Under the pieces are notes generated by a model. That model saw nothing but the letters and a program-made list of their open reading frames with translations. It made no database searches and had not been told where the DNA came from. From contig NZ_WKJQ01000001.1 of the NCBI RefSeq assembly GCF_009674625.1, forward strand, positions 1,364,001 to 1,428,000: 64,000 nucleotides of DNA. The letters are read 5' to 3'. Shown here one piece after another: positions 16,876-26,408 of the stretch. Source of the stretch: Haloferax marinum. Lineage in GTDB: Archaea; Halobacteriota; Halobacteria; Halobacteriales; Haloferacaceae. How positions within the stretch are numbered: the stretch's first letter is position 1; every line of letters begins with the position of its first letter. The position numbers and the translations under genes were made by a program.

Positions 16876-18084
16876 ATGACCTTCAAGACGCTCGACGACC
16901 TCGAACCCGGCCAGCGTGTCCTCGTCCGCCTCGACCTCAACTCCCCCGTCGAGGACGGCGAAGTACAGGACAACCGTCGGTTCGACCGACACGCGGAGAC
17001 CGTCCGCGAACTCGCCGAACGTGGAGACAGAGTCGTCCTGATGGCCCACCAGGGCCGCCCCGGTGGCGACGACTTCGTCTCGCTCGACCAGCACGCCGAT
17101 ATCCTCGCAGAGCACGTCGGCCACGACGTCCAGTTCGTCGCCGACACCTACGGCGACGAGGCTATCGACGCCATCGAATCGCTCGACGCGGGCGAGATTC
17201 TCCTCCTCGAAAACACCCGGATGTGTGACGAGGAACTCCCCGAAGAAGCCCCCGAAGCCAAGGCCGACACCGAGTTCGTCCAGACGCTCGCTCCCCACTT
17301 CGACGCCTACATCAACGACGCGTACTCGGCGGCCCACCGCTCGCACGCCTCCCTCGTCGGGTTCGCCCTCGCCTTGCCCGCCTACGCCGGGCGCGTGATG
17401 CAAAGCGAGTACGAGGCGAACTCGTCTATCGCAACCCGTGAGTTCGACGGACAGGTGACGATGGTCGTCGGCGGGACGAAAGCCACCGACGTCATCGACG
17501 TGATGAACAACCTCGGCGACAAAGTCGACCAGTTCTTACTCGGCGGTATCGCCGGCGAGTTGTTCCTCCGCGCCGCCGGCAACGACGTCGGGTTCGACCT
17601 CGAAGGCATGGACTTCTTCGACGACCAGTGGGAGGCCAACCGAGAGACTATCGAGTCGCTGCTCGACGAACGCGGCGACCAGATTTCGCTCGCCGTGGAC
17701 CTCGCGTACGAAGACGAGAACGACGAACGCGGCGAAGTCGCCGTCTCGGACATCGACGAGAAAGACCGCGCGTATCTCGACGTCGGGACCGAGACAGTCG
17801 AGACGTACGACCCCGTCATCCGCGACTCCGAGGCCGTCTTCGTGAAGGGTGCCCTCGGCTTGTTCGAAGACGAGCGCTTCTCTGTCGGGACGGTCGGCGT
17901 CCTCCGCGCCATCTCCGAGACGGACTGCTTCTCGGTCGTCGGCGGTGGCGACACCTCCCGCGCCATCGAGATGTACGGCATGGACGAGTCCGACTTCGGC
18001 CACGTCTCTATCGCTGGCGGCGCGTACATCCGTGCGCTGACCGGTGCGCCACTGGCCGGTATCGAAGTCCTGAAACAGGACTGA
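16876..18084 (+). CDS. pgk: Phosphoglycerate kinase
   Basis: A 402-residue phosphoglycerate kinase (1,3-bisphosphoglycerate + ADP to 3-phosphoglycerate + ATP). It has the N-terminal substrate motif RVLVRLDLNSPVEDGE, DNRRFDRH, MAHQGRPGG, LLLENTRMCDEE and YINDAYSAAHRSHASLVG. The C-terminal nucleotide domain has VFVKGALGLFEDERFSVGT and SVVGGGDTSRAIEMYG. A GTG codon directly precedes the ATG; the ATG is chosen. It forms the pathway step next to the GAPDHs at 14997 and 20570 and is followed by a thiolase gene on the same strand. Confidence 0.97.
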   Translation: MTFKTLDDLEPGQRVLVRLDLNSPVEDGEVQDNRRFDRHAETVRELAERGDRVVLMAHQGRPGGDDFVSLDQHADILAEHVGHDVQFVADTYGDEAIDAIESLDAGEILLLENTRMCDEELPEEAPEAKADTEFVQTLAPHFDAYINDAYSAAHRSHASLVGFALALPAYAGRVMQSEYEANSSIATREFDGQVTMVVGGTKATDVIDVMNNLGDKVDQFLLGGIAGELFLRAAGNDVGFDLEGMDFFDDQWEANRETIESLLDERGDQISLAVDLAYEDENDERGEVAVSDIDEKDRAYLDVGTETVETYDPVIRDSEAVFVKGALGLFEDERFSVGTVGVLRAISETDCFSVVGGGDTSRAIEMYGMDESDFGHVSIAGGAYIRALTGAPLAGIEVLKQD

Positions 18085-18142
18085 GAACGGGGCAGTCTGT
18101 TCGTACACAAACAATATTGACCGCCCCTCCGAGCAGGGTAGT

Positions 18143-19324
18143 ATGCAGGACGCCTACATCGTCGACGCCGTCCGGACGCCCTTCGGGAAGCGAAAGGGGT
18201 CGTTCAGCGGCCTTCATCCACAGGACCTCGCCGCGAAACCCTTGCTCGCGCTGGAGGACCGCCTCGGATTCGACGGGTCCGAAGACCCGGAAGACGTCGT
18301 CTATGGCTGTGTCACACCCGTCGGCGAACAGGGGATGAACATCGGCCGACTGGCGCCGATGGTCGCTGGATGGGGTGACGGCATCCCCGGTGTCCAACTG
18401 AACCGGATGTGCGGGTCTGGCCAGCAGGCAATCAACTTCGCCGCCGGGCAGATTCGTGGGAGAATGCACGACGTGCTCGTCGCTGGCGGTGTCGAACACA
18501 TGACGCGTGTCCCGATGGCGTCGGACTCCGCCGTCGACCGACTGACGTTCGCAGACGCCTCGAACGTGACAGAGACCTACTTCGACCACTTCGACGAACT
18601 CACCTCACAGGGAGAGGGTGCCGAGCGAATCGCCGAACAGTGGGGCCTCTCACGAGCAGACGTCGACGAGATTGCAGTGGACTCGCAGTCGCGCTGGGGG
18701 CGTGCCGCCGAGGCAGGCAAGTACGACGAACAGGTCGTCCCAGTCGAAGTCGAGAGAGACGGCGAGACACGCGTCGTCGAACAGGACGAACATCCGCGCC
18801 CCGAGACAGATATGGAGACACTCGAAGGCCTCCCGCTCGTGTTCCGCGAGGAGGGCGACGGTGTCATCCACCCAGGGAACGCGTCCGGAATCGTCGATGG
18901 CGCGGCGGCGACGCTCGTCGCCTCGGGTGACGCCTGCGAGGAGTATGGCTGGGACCCCATCGCCCGTATCGTCGATACCCACGTCGTCGGCGTCGACCCC
19001 AAGACGATGTTGACGGGGCCGATTCCTGCGACGACCGAGATACTCGCGGAGAACGACCTCGACATCGACGATATCGACCGGTTCGAGGTGAACGAGGCGT
19101 TCGCGTCGGTCATCGGTGCGTGGCTCGAAGAGACGGGTGCAGACTGGGAGAAGACGAACGTCTGGGGCGGTGCAATCGCCCACGGCCACCCACTCGGTGC
19201 GACCGGTGCGGCGCTCCTCGGCAAACTCCCGTACCAACTCGAAGACTGCGGCGGCCAGTACGGCCTCTCGACGATGTGTATCGGCTTCGGACAGGGAATC
19301 GCGACGCTCGTCGAACGGGTCTGA
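18143..19324 (+). CDS. Acetyl-CoA C-acetyltransferase (thiolase)
   Basis: A 393-residue thiolase that condenses or cleaves acyl-CoA. Nucleophile Cys90 is in LNRMCGSGQQAINFAAGQI, the conserved HGHPLGATGA box carries the second catalytic His, and the proton-acceptor Cys is in MCIGFGQG near the C-terminus. Such haloarchaeal thiolases act in isoprenoid/mevalonate entry, polyhydroxyalkanoate or fatty-acid degradation. The sequence does not choose between these. No HMG-CoA synthase or PHA synthase is adjacent. Confidence 0.95.
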   Translation: MQDAYIVDAVRTPFGKRKGSFSGLHPQDLAAKPLLALEDRLGFDGSEDPEDVVYGCVTPVGEQGMNIGRLAPMVAGWGDGIPGVQLNRMCGSGQQAINFAAGQIRGRMHDVLVAGGVEHMTRVPMASDSAVDRLTFADASNVTETYFDHFDELTSQGEGAERIAEQWGLSRADVDEIAVDSQSRWGRAAEAGKYDEQVVPVEVERDGETRVVEQDEHPRPETDMETLEGLPLVFREEGDGVIHPGNASGIVDGAAATLVASGDACEEYGWDPIARIVDTHVVGVDPKTMLTGPIPATTEILAENDLDIDDIDRFEVNEAFASVIGAWLEETGADWEKTNVWGGAIAHGHPLGATGAALLGKLPYQLEDCGGQYGLSTMCIGFGQGIATLVERV

Positions 19325-19422
19325 ACGCCGGACTGTTTGGTGAGAGTCGGCGTTACGCCATACGTGGCCCGTGAGGGCTGACCGCCGGAGAACCTTTCAC
19401 CAAACCACCCAATCGGTGAGTC

Positions 19423-19617
19423 ATGTCTCTCCAGTCGAGTCTCGCCCTCGTCGGGGTCGGCATACTCCTGTACTTCTTCCCGAGTTTCCTGACGTTCGGG
19501 CTACGGGTGGGGCCGTTCACTCACGGTGGCCAGTCCATCGACACCCGAGGCGTCGCCTTTCGGTTCGTCGGTGTTATCCTCGTGGTTGTCGGCGTGGCGA
19601 AGCTTCTCGGCTTGTAG
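19423..19617 (+). CDS. Small membrane protein
   Basis: A 64-residue protein with two hydrophobic helices (ALVGVGILLYFFPSFL and FRFVGVILVVVGVAKLLGL) and a short polar loop GGQSIDTRG. No signal or known family. It lies 98 nt after the thiolase and convergent with the next small gene. The hydrophobic pattern and clean start make it a real gene rather than a chance frame. Confidence 0.68.
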   Translation: MSLQSSLALVGVGILLYFFPSFLTFGLRVGPFTHGGQSIDTRGVAFRFVGVILVVVGVAKLLGL

Positions 19618-19635
19618 GCCGGGGGACACCGACAC

Positions 19636-19911
19636 CTACGCCGCGTCTCCTCTCGCCGCGAAGAGGCCGGCAGCACCCTGCACGAGGAAGACGACGCCGA
19701 CTGCAAAGACCAAGAGCGTGAAGAGTGCACCGAGGGCATCGGTGTTTGGAAACGCACCCGCCGCGCGAATCGCGAGCGTCTGGGCCGCGTCGAACACCGA
19801 GATTCCGACGAGGATAGCGCCAGCAAAGACGTTCCCTCTGTCACCGGTTACGAGGACGAGCATCTCTGAGTCGGACGATTTCAGGGTATTGGCGTGTTCG
19901 TCGTCGGTCAC
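19636..19911 (-). CDS. Small membrane protein, unknown function
   Basis: A 91-residue product starting at a GTG (V-T-D-D-E-H). The N-terminal third is polar (NTLKSSDSEMLVLVTGDR), followed by two hydrophobic segments (NVFAGAILVGISVFDAAQTL and LFTLLVFAVGVVFLVQGAAGLF). The frame stays open upstream, but that part lies antisense to the phosphodiesterase and is Arg-rich, so the GTG start is favoured. An internal ATG at codon 17 is also possible. Confidence 0.6.
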   Translation of the reverse strand: MTDDEHANTLKSSDSEMLVLVTGDRGNVFAGAILVGISVFDAAQTLAIRAAGAFPNTDALGALFTLLVFAVGVVFLVQGAAGLFAARGDAA

Positions 19912-20018
19912 GGGCCGGCCTCCAGTTCGTCGGTCTGCGGGGACATAGATACGACAGCGAGCGCCCGCGACATAAGTGTCGGCCAACGTTGAAATCGGAT
20001 GCCGCCGAATCGACGGCC

Positions 20019-20507
20019 ATGAAACTCGGCGTCGTCTCCGACACGCACGACAACCTCGACCTCGTCGAGGCGGCGGTATCGCACTTCGAACGCGAGAACG
20101 TAGACGTAGTCGTCCACTGCGGCGACATCGTCGCACCCTTCTCGGCCACACCGTTCGACGCAGACTTCGACTTTCACGCGGTCCGCGGCAACAACGACGG
20201 CGAGTGGAAACTCCGCGAGGTAGTCGAGTCGTTCGGGACGTACCACGACGACGTGGCCCAGCTGACGTTCGACGAGACGGACATCGCCGTCTACCACGGC
20301 ACGGAGGTGACCCTCGTCGACGCACTCGTCGAGTCGGGGACCTACGACTACGTCTTCCGAGGACACACGCACCAGCGGACGTACGAACAGCGAAACGGGA
20401 CGGTCCACGTCAACCCTGGCGGCCTTCCGATTCCGGGGGCCGACGAGTCGTTCCACGTCGCCGTGTTGGACCTCGATACGGGAACCATCTCGTTCGAAGC
20501 GTTGTAA
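20019..20507 (+). CDS. Metallophosphoesterase, YfcE/MJ0936 family
   Basis: A 162-residue calcineurin-like phosphodiesterase. The metal-binding motifs are all present: SDTHDN (residues 7-12), HCGDIV (about 35), RGNND (about 56), YHGT (about 93) and GHTHQ (about 115), then NPGG. The family hydrolyses phosphodiesters with a di-metal site; natural substrates are unknown. The ATG at 20019 is used rather than an upstream TTG because it directly precedes the first strand. Confidence 0.94.
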   Translation: MKLGVVSDTHDNLDLVEAAVSHFERENVDVVVHCGDIVAPFSATPFDADFDFHAVRGNNDGEWKLREVVESFGTYHDDVAQLTFDETDIAVYHGTEVTLVDALVESGTYDYVFRGHTHQRTYEQRNGTVHVNPGGLPIPGADESFHVAVLDLDTGTISFEAL

Positions 20508-20569
20508 CTCGAGGTCGAGTAGAAGACGAAAGAACGAGTGAGAAGGAGGGTGAACAGACGATTCGCTGA

Positions 20570-21637
20570 TTAGTCGTCAGCGAACTCCGCACGCGCCTGT
20601 TCAGAGAACCCAGAAGGGTCGCCGGAGATGCCGACGCCGATCTTCCGGTCGGTCAGTTCCATGCTCGTCTTCTGGTCTTCGAGTTCGAACATCGCGCGAA
20701 TCGCGTCGACGTTCTCGGGAATCACGTCGGACTCCTGGTGGATAGCCTGGAACAAGTAGAGGTCGCGGCCGTTGACGCCGATAGACTCGCCCCAGACACA
20801 GTTCTCCCAGAGGTCACCGCGCGGGCGTTCGGCGTCGAGTGCGAGGTCCTTGAGTTTGCCAGCACCGTCGATGCCGAGGCCCTCCGGGATGACGTAGATG
20901 CGGCCTTCGCCTTCGAGCAGTTGGCGGACGTGAGCGCCCGTCACGTCGTCTTTGAGGGTGACGTTGAGGGCGTGGACGTGCATCAGCGTCGCCGGAACCT
21001 TCAGACCGAGCGTGTCGATTTCGAGGTTCGGGAAGATGGTCTTCACGTCGGGACCGTGGTGCGAGGGGACCTTGATGGGGTTCGGCAGGATGTCGTTGAT
21101 GGGACCACGAGAGTTCTGACCAGGGTCGCCACCGCGACGAACGAGCGTCGCGCGGACCTTCTCGACACCGTACTCCTCTTCGAGCGGAGCGATGATGCGC
21201 GAGAGTCCGGTCGTGTTACACGAGACGACGCGGACGTAGTCGACGTCGCGGGCCGCGTCGTAGTTCGACCGCGCGTTGAAACTCACGTCGGCAACGTCTG
21301 CGTCTTCGCCGCCCTGGAAGATTGCGGGCGTGTGGTGTGTCTCGTACAGTTCGCGGTTCTTCGCACCGATGCCAGAGGGCGTACAGTCGACGATGACGTC
21401 CGCTTCCGCGACGAGTTCGTCTACCTCACCGGCGATGTCGATGCCGGCCTCGGCGAACAGCGGGGCCCGTTCGGGGATGGCGGCGTACATCGGGTAGCCT
21501 CGTTTGACGGCGGTGTGCGCTTCGAAGTTGGGTTGCGTCTTGGCTACGCCAATGATTTCCATATCAGGTTGCGCCTCGACTGCGTCAGCGACGCGCTTCC
21601 CGATTGTTCCATAGCCGTTGACACCCACTCGTATCAT
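20570..21637 (-). CDS. gapB: Glyceraldehyde-3-phosphate dehydrogenase, archaeal type (type II)
   Basis: A 355-residue archaeal-type [25 protein letters not shown] (nucleotide-binding start), [12 protein letters not shown], catalytic Cys140 in [11 protein letters not shown], and [13 protein letters not shown] for phosphate binding. It lacks the bacterial SCTTN motif, so it is a different family from gapA. By analogy with Haloferax volcanii it works mainly in gluconeogenesis. A strong start is the ATG at 21637; upstream sequence shows no family match. About 200 bp separate it from the divergent aminopeptidase gene. Confidence 0.97.
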   Translation of the reverse strand: MIRVGVNGYGTIGKRVADAVEAQPDMEIIGVAKTQPNFEAHTAVKRGYPMYAAIPERAPLFAEAGIDIAGEVDELVAEADVIVDCTPSGIGAKNRELYETHHTPAIFQGGEDADVADVSFNARSNYDAARDVDYVRVVSCNTTGLSRIIAPLEEEYGVEKVRATLVRRGGDPGQNSRGPINDILPNPIKVPSHHGPDVKTIFPNLEIDTLGLKVPATLMHVHALNVTLKDDVTGAHVRQLLEGEGRIYVIPEGLGIDGAGKLKDLALDAERPRGDLWENCVWGESIGVNGRDLYLFQAIHQESDVIPENVDAIRAMFELEDQKTSMELTDRKIGVGISGDPSGFSEQARAEFADD

Positions 21638-21838
21638 AGAAGACAAACGGCCGTAGTCGACCATAGTTATTTCGATGGTTAATGCCCAGAAATTAACTCC
21701 AAGGTGAGTGAGTCGCCGGATTATTCCTGGAGTGAGTGAAGTTACCTGCGAGGGGTTTCGTCGCGACAGTGCTGGCCAGAACCGACCGAGGGTGTCCAGA
21801 TGGGAACGCCTAACCCACCCGGAGACACAGCAGTGACC

Positions 21839-22798
21839 ATGACGACGGACGACTCCGAACTCCGCGCCGCCAGCGAGACGGCGATTTTCCAGTGTCTCGA
21901 CCTGCAAGCCGACGAATCGCTGCTCGTTGTCACCGACGACAAGCGCGAACGTATCGGTGAAGCACTCTACGAGGTTGGGTGCGACGTGACCGACGACGCC
22001 TCCATCGTTCGGTACCCGCCGGGGAGCCAGCACGGTGAAGAACCGCCCGCACCTGTCGCGGCAGCGATGGCAGAGGCGGACGCCTTCCTCGCCCCGACGA
22101 CGAAGAGTCTCAGTCACACTCGCGCCCGTGGCAACGCGTGCGACGAAGGGGCCCGTGGAGCGACACTCCCCGGCATCACCGAAGACGTGTTCGTCACCGG
22201 TCTCGACGCCGACTACGACGCCATCTACGACCACAGCGAAGCGATGCTCGACGCCGTCGGTGACGCCGACGAGGTTCGCGTCACCACCGAGAAAGGCACG
22301 GACATCACCTTCGTCCGCGGTGACCGCGAGTGGCTCGCAGACACGGGTGACATCTCCGAGTCGGGGTCCTTTTCGAACCTCCCCGCGGGTGAAATCTTCC
22401 TCAGTCCCGAATCCGCCACCGGCACCTACGTCGTCGACGGGACGATGATGCCTCACGGCCTCTTAGACGACGGACAGGACCTTCGGTTCGACGTCGAAGA
22501 CGGCTACGTTACTCACATCTCCGACGACGACATCCGCGAGCAGGTCGAGACGGCGGCCGAAGCAGTCGGCCAAGACGCGTTCAACCTCGCAGAAATCGGC
22601 ATCGGAACCAACGTCGGCGTGACCGACCTCGTCGGTTCTGTCCTCTTAGACGAGAAGGCCGCCGGCACGGTCCACATCGCAATCGGTGACGACGCGGGTA
22701 TCGGCGGCGACACCGACGCACCGCTCCACTTAGACGGTATCATCCGCGACCCGACGGTGTACGCCGACGGCGAGGAAGTCGAACTTCCACAGCCGTAG
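21839..22798 (+). CDS. Aminopeptidase, M29-like
   Basis: A 319-residue protein similar to the leucyl aminopeptidase/M29 (thermophilic aminopeptidase) family. The N-terminal domain has [19 protein letters not shown] and [22 protein letters not shown]. The C-terminal domain has [52 protein letters not shown], which holds the Glu and His metal-ligand positions. It probably removes N-terminal residues from peptides using zinc or manganese. An ATG at 21800 is in frame; 21839 is preferred since it lies closest to the domain. Confidence 0.85.
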   Translation: MTTDDSELRAASETAIFQCLDLQADESLLVVTDDKRERIGEALYEVGCDVTDDASIVRYPPGSQHGEEPPAPVAAAMAEADAFLAPTTKSLSHTRARGNACDEGARGATLPGITEDVFVTGLDADYDAIYDHSEAMLDAVGDADEVRVTTEKGTDITFVRGDREWLADTGDISESGSFSNLPAGEIFLSPESATGTYVVDGTMMPHGLLDDGQDLRFDVEDGYVTHISDDDIREQVETAAEAVGQDAFNLAEIGIGTNVGVTDLVGSVLLDEKAAGTVHIAIGDDAGIGGDTDAPLHLDGIIRDPTVYADGEEVELPQP

Positions 22799-22852
22799 GT
22801 CGGTTCTACTGCCATCGTTCGTTTTCGCAGTATCGGTCGTCGGTCCGTCTAC

Positions 22853-23263
22853 TCACGGCACGCCGACGTGCCGGTGCCGGTTGAACAGGTAGACTGCCGC
22901 GACGACGGGCAAGAGGCCAAGAACGAGAAGTGCCGGCAAGACGTATCTGCGGGTTCCCGGCGTCCATTCTATCGTGCTCCCTCGAACTGCCGTGAGGTCC
23001 GCTGCGAGACCGAACGAAAACAGCGCCACGCCGGTTCCGGTGAGCAGGCTGAAGCCAGCGGTTCGAATGACGAAGTTCTCTAAAAACGTCAGTGTGTCCC
23101 CGAACGGAACCACGAACACACCGAGTCCCGCGAGGAACAACACCGGTCCGATGGCAAGCGGATACCACCAGCGCGAGGTGACGAGGCCGTGAGTTAATTC
23201 TGTTGTCAGTTTGGGCTCGGGCCGTCTACCTCCCGAGACACCGACCAGCGACTGACGGTCCAC
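22853..23263 (-). CDS. Membrane protein overlapping the beta-propeller gene
   Basis: About 136 residues; the C-terminal 105 are a small membrane protein with four hydrophobic segments (YPLAIGPVLFLAGLGVFVVPF, NFVIRTAGFSLLTGTGVALFSFGLAADL, YVLPALLVLGLLPVVAAVYLF). No ATG lies in the frame near this point. The best start I find is a GTG at 23263, inside the last 38 nt of the upstream beta-propeller gene. The start is therefore uncertain. Same strand as that gene, so co-transcribed and perhaps translationally coupled. Confidence 0.6.
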   Translation of the reverse strand: MDRQSLVGVSGGRRPEPKLTTELTHGLVTSRWWYPLAIGPVLFLAGLGVFVVPFGDTLTFLENFVIRTAGFSLLTGTGVALFSFGLAADLTAVRGSTIEWTPGTRRYVLPALLVLGLLPVVAAVYLFNRHRHVGVP

Positions 23264-24554
23264 AGGATTCGAAACACAGCAACTCACCGCGACCCAGCGC
23301 GAGGTACGCCGCGCCATCGACGACAGCGAGTCCGCCGGTATCGGGCGACCCTCCGACCCGTCCCGACCCACGAACGGTCCCGGTGGTGGCGTCGAGCGCG
23401 TACAGGTAGTTCGGAGAGCCGTCTTCGTTCTGCCGTTCGGCGACGACGTAGACCGTCGTGCCGGCGACCACTGGCGTCCAACTGAGTGAGACGGCCGGTG
23501 TCGGCCCGAACGACCAGACGAGTTCACCCGTGTCGAGTCGGCGCGCCACGACCATCCTATCGGCACAGTAGTAGACGAGTTCGCCCGCAACGGCCACGCC
23601 CGACTCGGTGCGGCGTCCTGCCGGGAACTGCCAGCGAGTCTCCTGCGTCCGGCGGTCGATAGCCAATATCGACTCCGGGTCGCCATCGAGTGGGACGAGC
23701 ATCGTCTCGCCAGCGACGGTCACAGGACCATCGGCCGGGAGCGACAGTTCCCACGCGCGCCGGCCGGTTTCGATGTCGAGTGCGACGAGACCTGCGTCGC
23801 CTCCGAGGAACGGCACGTAAGCCGTGCCGTCGGCGGCCGAGAGCGTCCACGGCACTTTGTGGGCGTTGAATCCAGCGGTCCATCGCGGGCGACCGGATTC
23901 GGCATCGACGCCGACGACGTAGGACGGGGGGGTTCGGTCACCGAACGTCGCCGTCACTGCCACCCCGTCGGAGACGACGACCGGAGCGACGACGGGGTAC
24001 GACTGTTCTGTCGTCGGAACGGGGTGTGACCACAGGAGTTCCCCGTCGGTCGTCAGAGCATGGAGTTCCTCGAAGGTTCGCGCGTAGAGACGGTCGTCGG
24101 CGACGTCGTCGAGCGCAGTTCGATGGGCAGCCGGAGCGCGACTCGTTCCGGCGACGGCGAGCGAGTCGTGGTGGTAGACGGGTTGGTCCGTCGTGGTCAC
24201 CGAGATGGTCGTTCGCCACAGTTCCTCGCCGGTTGCGGCGGCGAACGCCGAGACGACAGATTCGTGTTCGACGTCGTGCCCGCCGCGCGTGTGAAGGTAG
24301 TAGACCCGTCCGTCGGAGACGACCGGCGAACTCGTCGGGTACGCCTCGAACACCGACGCGCGCCACGCGGTGGTGAGGTTCCCGGTCGGGCCGTTCGCCG
24401 GCGTGAACCCCGTTCGGGCGTCGTCGAACCCCCGCCGCGACCACTCGCCGGCGTAGGTCGGTTGGTCGCCCCCAGAGACGCACCCGGCGCTGGACGTGAA
24501 GCCAGCGGTTCCGACTGCGGCGAGGAACTGACGACGGGTGAGACCAGACACCAC
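23226..24554 (-). CDS. Tat lipoprotein with PQQ-like beta-propeller
   Basis: A 442-residue exported protein with Tat leader TRRQFLAAVGTAGF (residues 6-19) and lipobox SAGC (Cys about 25). The mature part is a seven- or eight-bladed propeller: blades repeat the pattern SDGRVYYLHTRGG...GEELWRT, DGELLWSHPVP, ESGRPRWTAGF and ETGRRAWELSL, each ending in an aromatic-Trp motif typical of PQQ/BamB-type repeats. No catalytic residues for a PQQ dehydrogenase are evident. It is likely an extracytoplasmic protein-interaction or sensor protein. Confidence 0.9.
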   Translation of the reverse strand: MVSGLTRRQFLAAVGTAGFTSSAGCVSGGDQPTYAGEWSRRGFDDARTGFTPANGPTGNLTTAWRASVFEAYPTSSPVVSDGRVYYLHTRGGHDVEHESVVSAFAAATGEELWRTTISVTTTDQPVYHHDSLAVAGTSRAPAAHRTALDDVADDRLYARTFEELHALTTDGELLWSHPVPTTEQSYPVVAPVVVSDGVAVTATFGDRTPPSYVVGVDAESGRPRWTAGFNAHKVPWTLSAADGTAYVPFLGGDAGLVALDIETGRRAWELSLPADGPVTVAGETMLVPLDGDPESILAIDRRTQETRWQFPAGRRTESGVAVAGELVYYCADRMVVARRLDTGELVWSFGPTPAVSLSWTPVVAGTTVYVVAERQNEDGSPNYLYALDATTGTVRGSGRVGGSPDTGGLAVVDGAAYLALGRGELLCFESCGPSVAGRCLGR

Positions 24555-24683
24555 AGAAGCATAGGCGGGGCGACACGAAAAGCGTCACACATGGTTCGGC
24601 CGGTGGGAACGGTCCCCGACACCGACTCCCACGCGGACGAACAGAAAGGCGGCTTTTTACGGCCTGACGGGTTAGCGACCCTC

Positions 24684-25340
24684 ATGAGCCTACCCGACGC
24701 CGGCGAACGCGTCCCTCTCCCCTGTCCGTCGTGTTCGCCCGACGAACCCACCGTCCACGAGGTGCTGAAACCCGGCGGTCAGTCGACCGTCCGGTGCACC
24801 GAGTGCGGTCAGGTCCACAAAGAGAAAGTAGAGATTCCCGACGAAATCGACATGGACGTCGTCGTCTCCCAGGACGGGTCGTCCGTCTCGACGACAGTCT
24901 CGGCACCAAAAGAAGCAGACATCGAACTCGGCGACGAGTTCATCGTCGATACGCCCGAAGCGATTCAACTCGTCCGCGTCACGGGCATCGAAGTCGGCCC
25001 CGACGAACGCGTGGAGGAAGCCCTCATCAAGGACGTCCAGACTGTCTGGACCCGCGTCGTCGACAACGTCTCGGTGAACGTCACCATCCACCCGAAAGAC
25101 GGCAAGCGCGAAGAGACGCGCAGCATCACCGTCAACGTCCCCGGCGACTACGAGTTCGTCGTCGGCGAGACGGAGTCGTTCGGCGACGAAGAAGTGAAAA
25201 TCGAGGGGCTCGTCGTCCGCGCCGACGCCCCCGAATACCGCCACGGAAAACTCGACCACCCCGGCGACATGGTCTACGCCAAAGACGCAAAGCGCGTCTA
25301 CACCCGTGACCAGTCCTCGTCGGCGTGGTCTGCCTGGTAG
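24684..25340 (+). CDS. HVO_0476 family zinc-finger protein
   Basis: A 218-residue haloarchaeal protein with an N-terminal zinc ribbon: LPCPSC and RCTECG give C-x2-C pairs, with the spacer EVLKPGGQSTV. The rest is a beta domain (TVSAPKEADIELGDEFIVDTPEAIQLVRVTGIEVGPDERV) with repeated Glu/Asp. The family is named in databases after the Haloferax volcanii locus. Function unknown; a nucleic-acid or protein interaction role is likely from the ribbon. Divergent from the propeller gene. ATG at 24684 follows a small TATA-like TTTTACGG. Confidence 0.9.
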   Translation: MSLPDAGERVPLPCPSCSPDEPTVHEVLKPGGQSTVRCTECGQVHKEKVEIPDEIDMDVVVSQDGSSVSTTVSAPKEADIELGDEFIVDTPEAIQLVRVTGIEVGPDERVEEALIKDVQTVWTRVVDNVSVNVTIHPKDGKREETRSITVNVPGDYEFVVGETESFGDEEVKIEGLVVRADAPEYRHGKLDHPGDMVYAKDAKRVYTRDQSSSAWSAW

Positions 25341-25448
25341 TCGAACCCGACGACACACCCCACGACACACGTCCTCGGTCACGGCCGCGCGTCTCCGGCC
25401 ACGACTGACACGGAACGAATTTTCTCCCCACACCTCGTCGGTGTGGAT

Positions 25449-26387
25449 ATGCCTACTCGCGACCGGTCGCACTCCTCGGTCGAATCACTCGCACTCCTCT
25501 GGGCCGCCCGTGAGAGCGGCGTCATCGACGCGCTCACGTCTACTGCAGGAACCGCCGAGGCCGTCGCGGACGTCGCGGACATCGACCTCCGAGCGGCGAG
25601 AATCACCGTCGAAGCGCTGGCGTCGATGGGGTTCATCAAACGCGTCGGCGACGAGTACGAGATAACGAATCGGGCGCTCGGATTTCTCGCCAAGCGAGAC
25701 GTTCGGTCTATCGGCCGCCTCCCGCACGCACTCGACTACTTTTCACTCTATACCGACCTCCCCGAGACGATGGCGAACGGCGTCGCTCCCGACCTGCCGG
25801 ACGAGTGGGTCCGAAATCGCCTCGGCGCAGAAGACGCCACCGACGAATCGGTCGTTCGTGCCTGCGTGACCGCCGCAGTCCGCGAGTCACCCGACGCGAC
25901 TCGCGTCCTCGAACTGGCAGGCGGGTCCGGCGTCTTCGCCCGAGAGTTACTCGAACGCGGGTTCGACGTAAGTTACGTCGACGAGGCCGAGACGGTCGAA
26001 GTCGTCCGACCGCTCCTCTCGCGGGCCGGCGTCGACCTCGTCGCGGGCGACCCGACAAACCCACCAGTCACCGGGTTCGACCTCGTGTTCGTCGGTGACG
26101 CGTTCGACGGCCGGAATCCCGACGAGGCGGCGGCGCTCGTGACTGGCGCGTTCGACGCACTCGCACCCGGTGGGACCGCCGTCTTCGTAGACACGCTTCA
26201 CGGACGGTGTTCGACGGACGCGACGACCAGCCGGGCAGTCGATGCGCTCGCACGCGGGCGTGGTGACCTCTACGACGAATCGACGGTCCGGTCGTGGGTC
26301 GATTCGGCGGGATTCGCCCGCGAGACGGTCCGGAACGTACCGGGGACCGACCTGCAGGCGGTCGTCGCCGAACGTGCGGTTGATTAG
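25449..26387 (+). CDS. SAM-dependent O-methyltransferase-like protein
   Basis: A 312-residue methyltransferase with an N-terminal dimerisation winged helix (SLALLWAARESGVIDALTSTAGTAEAVADVADI) and a C-terminal Rossmann domain with the SAM motif VLELAGGSGVFARELLERGFDVSYVDEAE (about residues 156-184), FDLVFVGDAFDG (about 214) and ALAPGGTAVFVDTLHG. This is the layout of plant-type COMT/acetylserotonin O-methyltransferases; the substrate is unknown. ATG at 25449 is preferred over GTG at 25443. It is followed 21 nt later by the isoaspartyl methyltransferase gene. Confidence 0.88.
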   Translation: MPTRDRSHSSVESLALLWAARESGVIDALTSTAGTAEAVADVADIDLRAARITVEALASMGFIKRVGDEYEITNRALGFLAKRDVRSIGRLPHALDYFSLYTDLPETMANGVAPDLPDEWVRNRLGAEDATDESVVRACVTAAVRESPDATRVLELAGGSGVFARELLERGFDVSYVDEAETVEVVRPLLSRAGVDLVAGDPTNPPVTGFDLVFVGDAFDGRNPDEAAALVTGAFDALAPGGTAVFVDTLHGRCSTDATTSRAVDALARGRGDLYDESTVRSWVDSAGFARETVRNVPGTDLQAVVAERAVD

Positions 26388-26408
26388 TGCCCGTCTCCGA
26401 ACGGGCGT

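Noticed and set aside
22853-23686. Extending the membrane protein through the propeller gene to the upstream ATG
   Set aside because: The added part is antisense-like, Arg/Ser-rich and lies wholly within another gene; the likely start is near 23263.
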